Source of the DNA: Symsagittifera roscoffensis
Taxonomy: Eukaryota > Xenacoelomorpha > Acoela > Convolutidae
Reading direction: 5' to 3'
Length of the DNA: 64,000 nucleotides
Assembly (NCBI RefSeq): GCF_963678635.1
Contig: NC_087064.1
Location: 42,540,411 to 42,604,410 of the forward strand
Shown here one piece after another: positions 46,250 to 56,100 of this stretch. The notes beneath the pieces were generated by a model that saw only the letters and a list, made by a program, of their open reading frames with translations, searched no databases and was not told the DNA's origin. A program made the translations under genes and the position numbers. The stretch's first letter is position 1. Each line of letters starts with the position of its first letter.

Positions 46250-47407
46250 CTAGAACGTTTTCGTTCCGGTTGAGCGACCCAGTTCTTTAAACCTACTGTT
46301 CCTGCAGTCGAACGCTTCATGAAAGGAGTTTATTGTCGCTACTACAAACTTTTCGTCTAATTCTGATTCGGGCCAGGGATCATTGAAAGGATCACGCGAT
46401 AAATAATCAACTATGCCCATGTCCCTCCCCGGAATGTGAACTATTTTGAACTGATATGGCAATAGTGGTCTTAATTTTTCAGTCAGGCTTGCTGCGTTAG
46501 GTATAAATTTAGCTAAGTGATTTATACTTTCCAAAAATGACCTTAACTGTTTAAGCAATTTCGGCGGGTTCAAATTTACCACAGCTTCCGTTTTAGTGAT
46601 TTTTGGTCTAACCCTTGCTTCTGAGAGGTGATGACCTAACCAATTCACTTCTTGTTTGAAAAATTCGCACTTTGATAGTTTCAATGCCAAATTTTCCGCA
46701 TCCAATTTCTTTAATACTGCTTCTACCAAATTTCCATGTTCAATTTCACTTCCCTTTGACACAATGAGTATGTCATCCAGAAAACAGAACGTGTTTTTAG
46801 CGTGGTTGATAGTTCTACCCATGGCCTTTTGAAATTCAGCTGGCATATCTGCTAAACCATAGAACCCTGTCAAAAATCTGTAGGTTCCGGTTGCTTTCCC
46901 GCCAACGATGTTGAAGTTGCATTGTCTAGCTGTATCAGCAGCCAATTTTAATTGACTGTACGCATACTTCAAATCTAACACCGAAAAATATAGAGTACCC
47001 TTTTTGTTTTCAGTCACAATTTGGCTTACCCCATCAATGAGTTCATCTACATTCGGCATTCGGTAATTATTTTTGAACAATTGTCTATTGATTGGCTTCG
47101 CGTCCATTGCCATTTTTATTGAGTCGTCTTTCTTTACTGTTATTACAATCGGAGCGATAAAGCAATCACTCGTACATTTATCAAGTTTTGTTATATGACC
47201 TTCTGTCAACAACTTCTCGATTTCTTTTTCGACTTTATCTTGTATGTGAATTGGGATTCTTCTCCCCTTTTCTTGAATCGGACATAATGGATATTTAAAT
47301 TTTGAACTTACAATGTGGTTTTTCGAAATTCCTTGTCTTTCAAATGAATTTTTAAATTGAGTGAAAAATTTTTCTTTCCAAACTTCTGACTGCTCGCACA
47401 TGAGCAC
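46250..47407 (-). pseudogene. Element A reverse transcriptase with truncated RNase H
   Basis: 385 codons. RT motifs in order: IEKLLTEGHI, SVLDLKYAYSQ, the catalytic FCFLDDILI, and KCEFFKQEVNWLGH. After EKLRPLL the frame passes directly into PYQFKIVHIPGR and VDYLSRDP, which belong to the end of RNase H. The catalytic core between, normally about 110-130 residues, is missing without a frame break. The frame ends before integrase, and a disturbed linker follows. Confidence 0.88.
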
Positions 47408-48579
47408 GTCAAACCTGGTGAGTTCCTTTGGCGCTGATTTTTGTCAGTAACTATTCCCACTTGTCCTTGCAAGTCTAGTCCCATGATACATCTGGTCTTT
47501 CGTTCTGATACCAGAAAGGTGGCGCCTTTTACCTCCCAGCCCGCTGACCTCAGATTGGTCTTTAGGGCTCCCAGTATACTGATCGGTTGTTTGTTGTAGT
47601 CAACGAATTTGGTTTGTAAATTCAGTTTATCTGACGGAATGAATCTTACTTTGTTTGATTTTTCCATAATTTCCTTCGTTGTCGCCCAATTGAGAAATGA
47701 AACTGGACTTCCCTTGTCCACTGTTAATTGAATTATTTGGTTATCTATTCGTACCATAGCCTTTAGTGATTTTACTCGTTTCAATGTTGGATCTCGAATC
47801 GAATCTATTTTCTGAACTCGCATCATTTTTTCATTTGAATTGTTCCTCATTTCATTGATTCGATCTTTCACATATTTTGAAACTCTCTCGTTTTCCGGTT
47901 GATAGGTTTGTATCGACATAACTTCAAACTCACTACATGACCCAACACTTTCACTTATCTGATCGCATTCCTCTACCGATCCTTCCGAGTCTTCCGCAAC
48001 TTCGCTTACTTGTTGGGATCTGCACATTTTTGCGAAATGATTGGGTTTACCACGTTTTTTACAGGTTTTCCCCATCGCTGGACAATTTTTCAGATGTCCT
48101 TGGTCAAATGTCCTTCCACATCTATTACATGGTTTTGTTTTCGTGTTTTGCTTCTTGTTATTGTTTTGTCTTTTATTCGATTCCTTCCTGTTTGGAGTCT
48201 TTGTTGTCCCCGACAAATTTTGAACTGCCATTACAGGTTCTTGTTTTATTCTCACACCCGAGGTGTAATTGTTACTTGATACCCCTGTAACCGCCGCATT
48301 AGTCTTTTGGAACGCCATTGGGGTTAACTTGCTATGTTCGAATTTTATAGCCCTTTTCAGAACCTCTTCCGGGTCTAGGGTCTCGAATGTCAGCGTATCC
48401 TGCAATGTCATGTTTTTCATTTTTGAAATAAACAGGTTGCGGACTATTTCATTGTCCAATGCTCCCAGTTCTGATCGGGCTGCTTGTGCAGTTAACGCTG
48501 CGTGAAACGATTCTAGAGATTCTCCTGATCCTTGCATTCTCGTAAATAGCTTGTATCTTTCGTATGTTACACATTTCAC
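47308..48579 (-). pseudogene. Element A gag C-terminal part, nucleocapsid and protease
   Basis: Continues gag in the same frame after the stop. It has a capsid C-terminal-like helical region, a basic linker, two zinc-knuckle-like units (CNRCGR..., then CKKRGKPNHFAKMC, where the second of the four metal ligands is Arg), and an aspartic protease-like segment with DKGSPVSF, where the catalytic D-S/T-G has become D-K-G. The frame is shifted relative to the RT frame near 47445, at an A-run. Protease and second knuckle look inactive. Confidence 0.82.
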
Positions 48580-48582
48580 CTT

Positions 48583-49077
48583 TTAAAACGAAATTTCTGC
48601 CAAGTTTGTTATTTCCCTGAACGTCATTTTTGATATTTCAGCATGCGGGTTCTTTTGTAGGAATCTTTTCTTTCCCTCTGTACCCAAAGACAAAAATAAT
48701 CTGGACACCAATTTCTTTTGTACTTCGTTGTAGAAAACATTGTGTCCGACTCGTGGGCCTCTTGTCTTTCTCTTTTCGTTCTCCAATACTACTCTATCCA
48801 TTGCTAGCTTATCTCTAAGAATCCTAGCGTTCCTCGCATCTTCATTCTCTCCGTCTCTGGGTGTTTCTGGGCGAGGTGGTGGTTCCTCTAATATGTCTTT
48901 TGGTTCTTCCAATATAATCTCTGGGTTCACATTTTCTTTGACCGTAACCGCCATGAGAAATTGTTCGAACCAAATTTTGAATTGCCACGGAGGGTCTAGA
49001 TTCGCTGACGCCCAAAATACTGGAATTCCCATATCCGTTCTGTTATCTTGAGCTGCGAATCCTGCTGGCTGCGCCAT
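48583..49077 (-). pseudogene. Element A gag, N-terminal part (nonsense codon)
   Basis: ATG at 49077-49075 lies inside the 5' LTR. The 164-residue product starts MAQPAGFAAQDNR, has a Trp-rich start and a Pro/Glu linker (ILEEPPPRPETP), then a basic helical part. It stops at TAA (48585-48583), and the same frame continues immediately downstream, so one nonsense codon (or readthrough) splits gag. Confidence 0.85.
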
Positions 49078-49334
49078 GTGATATGCGTTGCGATATCGAT
49101 TGAAAACAAGTTTTAATTCAATACTGTATTTGGAATATTGAATTTAGGTTTTTGTTTTCCTTTGTTTGGATTGGTTACTGAGAGCTAGATCAGTGTTACG
49201 AACTCTGATCTATCACTTAGTCTCAATGTCATCACACACTATGACCTTGAGTATACCATAAAAGTAATAAGTAAGCACCATGGGTTGGTTGTACATACAT
49301 AGACAATTACTGCTACTGCAGTAGCGGTATGACA
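48944..49334 (-). repeat. Element A 5' LTR, extending into gag
   Basis: Direct repeat of 42678-43066. It begins TGTCATACCGC and ends GGCGGTTAC, not a CA, and includes the first 134 bases of gag. The reverse complement holds the usual internal landmarks. The real LTR end could be a little different. Confidence 0.85.
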
Positions 49335-49928
49335 TCAATTATCCATTTTTAATAATTTGTTATCAATTATTTTTGATTTTTGAAGAGACAGACAATGAAA
49401 GCTTAATATAATCAGTTATTATCCATAAAGAGGTAAAACGTAAAACAAGCCTCATTTGTGATTTTTGATCAATGATTTGATGACATTGCTGTATTACATG
49501 TGGGCAGGTTTCAAATGAAATATCTAACATTTACTCTAGATTTAAATTTTTTCATCACAAAATTCAGTTTTATTTTTGAAGTTTTGGAAGTTACCATGTT
49601 TGATAAAAAATGCTACCATTTTTTGCGCATTATGAATTTATATATTGCATCTTTCTCGTTTAAAAAACAATCAATGATCTTATAATTCAGTTTTACTCAA
49701 GATCATCCACGCAAGCAAAATATGTTCAAATTTTGAAGCTGGCTCTTTGTTTTTTGCAATTAAATCTATTTTCTATTTTTCTATCAAGAGTGTTTCTATT
49801 TTCAATTCATTTGACGAATCAAAACTCGTTTTGCTATCAGAGTTATCGGCTGGATTTGCCGGGTTAATTTTTCATTTTTTTATTTGTACTAAACGAGTAA
49901 TAAACTGAGCTTTCTATGTCTGACCAAC

Positions 49929-50096
49929 TTCGTATGTGTGACCCAGAGCGGCCACTTCCTCCATGGGGGCCATAGTGTACCACCTCATGGCCACTGGCCG
50001 GCCGAGCACACTCTGGTACTCCCTGTACTGTTCAGAGTCCTTCGGAGAAATCCAAGTATCCAGACTCTCTTTCCAACCACAGTACTCGTCAGAGCC
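49929..50096 (-). CDS. DEG/ENaC channel gene 2, upstream ectodomain exon (LDLa tail)
   Basis: A 168-base, 56-codon, phase 0/0 exon, clearly less AT-rich than its surroundings. It starts GSDEYCGW, the SDE..C end of an LDLa module, and ends ALGHTYE. Joined in phase 0 to the exon at 40199 it makes the family-typical LGHxxEEMI...C junction. The donor is GAA/GTTGGT, a weak GT site. The acceptor is CATTTCAG/GGC, and these eight intron bases are exactly the target duplication of the adjacent hAT MITE. The frame stays open past the donor to a TAG, so the donor is inferred from the family alignment. N-terminal, TM1 and LDLa-core exons must lie beyond 50.5 kb. Confidence 0.78.
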
Positions 50097-50104
50097 CTGA
50101 AATG

Positions 50105-50522
50105 CAGGGGCGGATTTGAGGGGGGGGGGGGGACGCTTCTCTCAGGGATTCGAACCCCCTGCCGACCTAATGGGTCCCCCTTTGGTGCTTTTCGACCCTA
50201 ATTTTTAGCCGATCGACCCTAATTTTTTTCTAAAGGCGCCTGTGGCGCCAATATGTACTAGTTTTGAAGGGAAGCGCGCGCTGAGGTATGTAGTAGTTTT
50301 GAGGGAAACGTCAAAATTTCCCAAAAAGTGCCCAAAAATGGCTTTTTTGACCCGTTTTTTCAAAAATTTGTCGGCGGAAGAAAATTTGGCCAAAACAAGG
50401 GCTTTTTAGTGCTACAGGAGAGCTCGGAAAATTAATTTGTGCGACCTAAAAAAAAGTCGTCAAACTTTTGAATTTTTTTTGAAAATCCGCCACCCCTCGA
50501 GAAAACCCTAGATCCGCCCCTG
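50105..50522. mobile_element. hAT-superfamily MITE with 8-base target duplication
   Basis: Terminal inverted repeats CAGGGGCGGATTTGAG at the left and CTAGATCCGCCCCTG at the right, flanked on both sides by CTGAAATG (50097-50104 and 50523-50530). An 8-base duplication and CAGGGG ends are hAT hallmarks. At 418 bases there is no transposase. The interior has a G13 tract (50120-50132) and a sequence that, on the minus strand, is a perfect B box GGTTCGAATCC. Related fragments lie at 1-40 and 34086-34790. It sits immediately upstream of a gene 2 exon. Confidence 0.92.
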
Positions 50523-50530
50523 CTGAAATG

Positions 50531-51045
50531 CATAGAAATTTTATTAGATTATTTGAGAGAACAGTTTTGAATTTCCCTGCATGCAAAATGAAACAAGGAT
50601 AGCCGGTTACTGTGCAAGTAGCACAGAATGTTCCGACCACAGTCTTAAAAAAATGTTTTCTCAAATTGATTTCGTTTTTTTTCTGCATGTCGTGATAAAA
50701 AAATCTGAAGGGAAAAAAAGAATTGAGGCATATTTGAGAATCATAGTAAAATAGGTCAATTAGAAAACAGTTTTTGAAGAAAATGACTAGAAAAACAAAA
50801 AAAGTGAAAACAATTTCAATTTTTTTTTTGAAAATTTTTTGCGTAATTTTTTGAATTTCCTAGTTATTGATTCCCAAAATTGCGCTAAAATCCATAAACT
50901 ACCTTTTCTTCACTAAAACTAAGTTTTCACGGCTTAAATTAAGCTTGAATAAGTTATTGCAATTACTAACTATCCTACTAATTTGCTCGAATCTAGACCA
51001 AAAATCAAAATTTTCAAACCAGTTTTTCTCAAAATTGTGAAGATT
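50531..51045 (-). repeat. Dispersed repeat R1, copy 3, in a gene 2 intron
   Basis: Its reverse complement runs parallel to 20200-20680: GAGAAAAACTGGTTTGAAA, GTGAAAACTTAGTTTTAG, TTTTATCACGACATGC, and CATTCTGTGCTACTTGCA with GTAACCGGCTATCC. Element B begins where the homology ends, so element B inserted into or beside this repeat. Confidence 0.65.
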
Positions 51046-51455
51046 TGGAACCTGATCTAAACTACATTTTATGATTGGATAATTTAGATATTTTACCAAT
51101 GTAAAGTATTTAATATTAACCAATCATGATCCATCTAACTAACAACCCACTTATTTGTAAGTGCTGAAGTTACTTGTAATTTCAGCACCAGAGAGATTTG
51201 AATTTAACTTAGAAATTAGTTGGACTCTCCCGAGCACTTCAGCAACCGCAATAGACCAGTATACCCTAGATCTATTGAGCCTAGCAGAGACTAGTTAAAC
51301 AACCTGAGACTAGATAGTATAAGAGTAAGATTAGGATCGGTATTAGACTAAGAAGTTGCACGAATCTATCCGGCCGAAAATAAGATAGCGTGACGAGCAG
51401 ACGGTGTACCCTATCCGAAATTACTCTATGAGTTAACCAACTCGGTCCTAACTCA
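51046..51455 (+). repeat. Element B 5' LTR
   Basis: Begins TGGAACCTG and ends TAACTCA. The limits agree with the solo LTR at 34151-34523, whose ends are fixed by its target duplication. It includes AAGTGCTGAAGTTACTTG, GTATTAGACTAAGAAG and GACGAGCAGACGGTGTACC. Confidence 0.85.
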
Positions 51456-51457
51456 TC

Positions 51458-51475
51458 TGGTGCGACCATAAGTCT
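51458..51475 (+). other. Element B primer-binding site
   Basis: Two bases after the LTR, TGGTGCGACCATAAGTCT would pair with a tRNA 3' end of the form ...GGTCGCACCA. I cannot identify the tRNA. Confidence 0.65.
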
Positions 51476-51542
51476 CGAACAAGACCTTAATAGCTTAGAA
51501 TTAACCAAAATAGATTAGAAATTAGACAAAAACATTTACAAA

Positions 51543-51776
51543 ATGTTATACGACAATAATTTAATCGAAATGTCTCTACGACTCAATAGATCAGAGCCAA
51601 TATTCCGAACCATAACAGAACTACCCGGAATTGGAAAAAGACCTCGAACCAGAGACGACATACGACAAAGTAGAAACTTGCCATATAGCTATATGATAGT
51701 TAGGCAAAAACCAGAACAAACTTTTATATTTAGAATACTACTGGCAATGAATTTAGATTTTCATTTGCAAACATAA
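51543..51776 (+). CDS. Small leader open frame of element B
   Basis: A 77-codon ATG-started frame in the leader, with a basic middle (GIGKRPRTRDDIRQSR) and hydrophobic end (TFIFRILLAMN). No family recognised. It could be a leader peptide or an exon of a spliced product, or nothing. Confidence 0.3.
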   Translation: MLYDNNLIEMSLRLNRSEPIFRTITELPGIGKRPRTRDDIRQSRNLPYSYMIVRQKPEQTFIFRILLAMNLDFHLQT

Positions 51777-52107
51777 ACCTTGAAGTTAATCTTCAAAATC
51801 ATTTCAGGCGCTAAACAAAATTATTAATATACAATAACGATTGATAAAAAGATCTAAGATCGTTTTCCTAAAATTCTGCAGTAATATACAAAACATGTTT
51901 GAAAAATATTTATTGAAAAATAAAAATAAAAATTAGTAGCATGACAATAAATGGTTAGTAATCATAAATCATCCTGTTGTTCCAGCTCCATCACCTAAAA
52001 CATAACAGCAATCATAAACCCACTAATATCATCAAAACACTAAAACTTTCCTTTACACATATTTAAAATTTTATTAAAACTTAAATTCACTTAATTTTAA
52101 AACCAGA

Positions 52108-52183
52108 TCATCAAGGCTTATCCTTGGATCTTAAATCATTTTCTACTTAATTAAATTTCAAATTTGATCATCAAGGCTTATCC
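52108..52183 (+). repeat. Duplicated hairpin in the element B leader
   Basis: GATCATCAAGGCTTATCC followed by TTGGATC occurs twice, about 49 bases apart. Each copy can fold (ATCAAGG with CCTTGGAT). Repeated leader hairpins suggest RNA packaging or dimerisation roles, which is inference. Confidence 0.65.
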
Positions 52184-52234
52184 TTGGATCAAACAGAACA
52201 ACTTTGTTCTCCCCCACCCACTTAATTAGTGTCT

Positions 52235-52625
52235 AACGACCTCAAACGTCGATTCACTACCCAACCCTTTCTAAAGACCCAAGACTAATAGAAATTTTTA
52301 AACAAAACTAATCATTCAAATTAGGATAAACAGTGAAGAACTTCGGTTATTCATCCTTCACTTGACCCCCCCTCTTACCAGACCCAGGATAAATCTTAGA
52401 CTTAGTAAGTTTAAAATAGTATCTAACGAACTACTCGCGTTCTAATTATACCTGAACCTTGTGGATCGATTTACTATTCTCCAACCCTTGAACACAATCA
52501 CTACCCCTAAGTAAGATTAAGTAAGTTAACACCTTAACTTATACTAGCCACGAGAAAGTAAAAAATCATTCTTCGGAATCGATATACTTTTCTCTCCAAC
52601 CCTGAACAAACAGACCCAGGTTAAG
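52235..52625 (+). repeat. Three degenerate leader repeats
   Basis: A module with TCGAT, then ACTATT or ACTTTT, then CCAACCCT occurs near 52248, 52465 and 52580. Two copies add GACCCAGG nearby. This is structured non-coding leader sequence of element B. Confidence 0.5.
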
Positions 52626-52707
52626 CTAACCAAAAAATCGTAAGAACTAACAGTTTAAGAAAATAGAAACCATTTAACAATCTTTTGCATCCGTCATCCT
52701 AAACCTT

Positions 52708-53175
52708 ATGTCATTTAAAAACCTAGGAAATAAACAAACAATCGTTTTACACAATTGTGAAATAGATAACAAAAAATACGACCTTGTAATCACACCTCAT
52801 ACACAAACAGTTGGATACATTCGAACAAAACGACAAACACTAAAAAGAAAAATAATAACGAAACAAAGACAAATAACACGAAAAAGATTTTCAAAAAACC
52901 GAAACGCATTTTCAGAATCAGAAACCAACAGTTTAGACGAACTTTACAAACTAAAAGAATCAATAGATAAAAATTACCCACTTCACGATCAATTATATTT
53001 TTCTGACTCAGAAACAACTTCAAATTCATCAAAAAGAGGAAAAAGAAGAATAAAAAAGCAGTATAAACACAAACCAGTACATTTATATAATTGGAATCAA
53101 CCAATTCGACACATTAATAATTACATATTAATAGTCATCGAACGAAAAAATGAGCTCAACGCACACCCCAGGTGA
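52708..53175 (+). CDS. Element B upstream basic protein
   Basis: 155 codons, ATG start at 52708. Very basic in the first half (KRQTLKRKIITKQRQITRKR), then acidic and Ser-rich, then basic again (SKRGKRRIKKQYKHK). No recognised domain. It could be a nucleic-acid-binding accessory protein or an N-terminal Gag piece. Its last 26 bases overlap the Gag-Pol start in another frame (+1), with an A-run just before the Gag ATG. Reinitiation or +1 frameshifting could link the two. Confidence 0.65.
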   Translation: MSFKNLGNKQTIVLHNCEIDNKKYDLVITPHTQTVGYIRTKRQTLKRKIITKQRQITRKRFSKNRNAFSESETNSLDELYKLKESIDKNYPLHDQLYFSDSETTSNSSKRGKRRIKKQYKHKPVHLYNWNQPIRHINNYILIVIERKNELNAHPR

Positions 53176-56100
53176 AGAAAGTCCAGATGATGATGAAATC
53201 TTTCCTTTTATAGTAGATGCAACCACTGATAGAGGACAGCATATATTTTGCAAAAATTTACTATTAAATTTATTTGAACCAGGAATCAGTCCATGTAAAA
53301 CAGAGTTCCCAGATGTAAAAATAAAAAGACAAATCATAGACCACTACTTAAAAGATATATGCAACATAACACAACAGTATGGAATCTACTCCATAGAATT
53401 CAACTCACCAAACCATAATAATAGAAAATATACAATTCAAACAGACGATCTTGATTTAGAATTTTCAAAAGTTTTTTCAGAATATATAAAAAGCATCCAA
53501 TATCATAACTCACAAAGAGCAAACTCCATATTCACCAATGAAGTTTTCGCAATAATATATAGTTATATTTCGATATTAGAAAACGAAATCCCAATAACAA
53601 ATGTCTCACCGACAGAAACATCTAAACATTTGAAAGTACGACATGAAATCACACTACTCTCTAGTTATTTAAACATCATTAAAGAAAATTTCACGAAAGA
53701 CGACGTTTCACAACATACAAAACACGATCTACAAAAAATTTTGGCATGGTTCATAATAGATTATTTCACACACAATATTGATTTAATTGCACAAGCAAGA
53801 AAAAATTTTAGACCCCAAAACTCGAACGATGATACCGCTATCACAGAACAATCAGATTATGTTTGGGACCCCGAATGGTCTCATCCCGCATTTATAAGCT
53901 TCCCACAATCAATCTCAAGTCAAACAATAAGTACGATATCTTACATCAGAGATTATGTAAAAGTAATACCATTAACCATTGATGCGACACCATTAAACTA
54001 TAATACATTTTTACCCGATACACAAAATAATAGTTTAAACTCTACAGTTATACACAATGAAAACCTCAATGGAACTAGGAATCTTACTCAACAAGATATC
54101 CAGACACCATCACACTTCATAAATGAAGAAATTGTACACACAACAACTACAGAACAAAGTATTTCACCAATACGCCCAAATTTAACAACACCAAGAAATA
54201 CAAATCCTTCACAAACACAGGTAACCTTACAATCAACCGTTAAACCTTCGGTTGCCCCTAAATATTCACATATGGATTACCAAACATACAGACCCATGAC
54301 AATACCATCAAAAACACACAAAACATTCACTAGAAACAACTTTACAGACCATAATTATAATTATACACATCCATCAAAAACATATAACCAACCACAAAGA
54401 AATTTTAACCAATATACAAGATCTCGAAATTGGGATAACCCAATGACCCAACCTAATTCAATAAATTTCCAAACAAATCCTCCACAGGATCACAGTGAAA
54501 ATTACCCATTTTTTCAACAAAATAAAAATAAAAAACAGACATCTTATCAAATGGATTATTTATCCTCAGATGATGATTTCTTACAACCAGATATATTTGC
54601 ACCAAATACTCAAGAATATCGTAGACAAGGAATACAGAGAACACGTACAAATCATAGAAATTTTTCTCCACAACCAATAGATGCACAACATCAACAACCA
54701 ATTCAACAACAAAATCTAATTAATACACAATCTTTTCAACCAATTCAACAACAAAATCCAATGACTGCACACTCGTATCAAGCATCACAAATGCAAAATG
54801 AAATACCACTCCCATATTATCTCCAACAACATGAAATAACAAGAAACCAACTTTCGAATTTTTCTCAAATGCCAAATGCAGCAGAATCATTACAAATGAC
54901 AATGAATCCATACCTTATGGGTGGATCATCAATAACATCAAACAAACCTTTAATGGTTTTCACAGGAACAGACCCTGAATACTCTGTAGAAGATTATTTA
55001 AATGCAGTAACAGCAAACCTGATTTTAAATATTGGACCTGAACCAATTAATACGCCACTACATCAAAACTGGATACATCGACGCACAGCGTTAATACAAA
55101 CAACCTTAGATGGCGCAGCCCAAAAATGGTTTTCAGTACTACCTCTAGAAATAAAATCAAACTGGAAAAGGTTTACACAGGAATTTTCAAAAATGTTTGA
55201 CTCCGAAAGAAACAAACAACAACAAAGAGTTTTATGTAATGAAATTCGCAGATTACCAAACGAAACCATCAAGCAAATAGCAGTACGAATCGAAACACTA
55301 GTTCGAAAAGCATATTCATTAAATACACATGACTATAAAAACACAAAGATGACAGAAATCTTAATGATGACCTTAACACCACAATTAAGGAAAATAGCAA
55401 TAAAAAAGAGAGCATCCCATCCTTCTTCAATTCGAGAACCCGATTTAGATTTTCGAAAACTAGTAGACAAATTAGAACAAGCAGAAATCACGATGAAACT
55501 AGAAGAAACGGAAAATCTGAAATTACAATACGTTAACAGAATTGAAACGACTCCCACTAATATTAATAATATACAGGAATCAGAGACAGACCTCGTTGAA
55601 AAAATCACTGAAATACTCAATATTTATGAAAAGAACCCAAACTTTAAAGGCAAACCATCTTTCAAAAAATGGTGTAATTATTGCCGACGATACGGACATA
55701 GTATTTCCGAATGTAGACAAAAACAGCAAGACAATCAAAATAAACCTCAAAAATATAAAGAACCAAATAAATCATTCTATCAATATATGAAAAAAGATCA
55801 AAATCTACCGAACAAAACAGTTTACAGCAACAACAGTTCAGGAAAACCACTCCCGAACAATACAAATTATACAAGAAATCAATCACCATATAACTCAAGT
55901 TATAGAGGAAGATCACCAGAACGAAGAAACACGAATAATTCATCACAAAATCACTACAATAGACCAAATAGTCGAAATAACTACTCCAGATCAAATTCAA
56001 ATACACAACGATTTGTTTCTAGATCTAATTCCCAATCAAGAAATAACTACTATCCAAACAACCAATCACGAAATTCATCATACAATAGGAATAGAAACTA

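Larger units (their letters stand above)
42678..49334 (-). mobile_element. Ty3/gypsy-type LTR retroelement A (damaged, complete LTRs)
   Basis: A 6.66-kb element on the minus strand with 5' LTR, gag, protease, reverse transcriptase, integrase with a long C-terminal extension, polypurine tract and 3' LTR. The RT-before-integrase order places it in Metaviridae-type elements. The LTRs differ by only about a dozen positions. The interior has a gag nonsense codon, a protease active-site change, loss of most of RNase H and frameshifts. No env. Target duplications are not evident (flanks AAATA versus TCAAT). It lies within an intron of gene 2, sense-oriented. Confidence 0.92.
40200..49928 (-). other. 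Long intron of gene 2 (9.7 kb) carrying satellite and retroelement A
   Basis: Bounded by the donor GTTGGT at 49928-49923 and the acceptor TTTTCAG at 40200. It contains the ~210-base degenerate satellite (40280-42100), plain AT-rich DNA (42101-42677, no feature seen), retroelement A (42678-49334) in the same orientation as the gene, and a further featureless AT-rich stretch (49335-49920). Confidence 0.75.

Noticed and set aside
48890-48944. A primer-binding site for element A directly after the LTR
   Set aside because: No TGG at the LTR end. A TTGGAAGAACC word lies about 20 bases further in but its tRNA match is unverified.
42660-49345. Target-site duplication around element A
   Set aside because: The flanking bases (AAATA and TCAAT) do not match, so either an end is misplaced or a deletion or recombination removed it.
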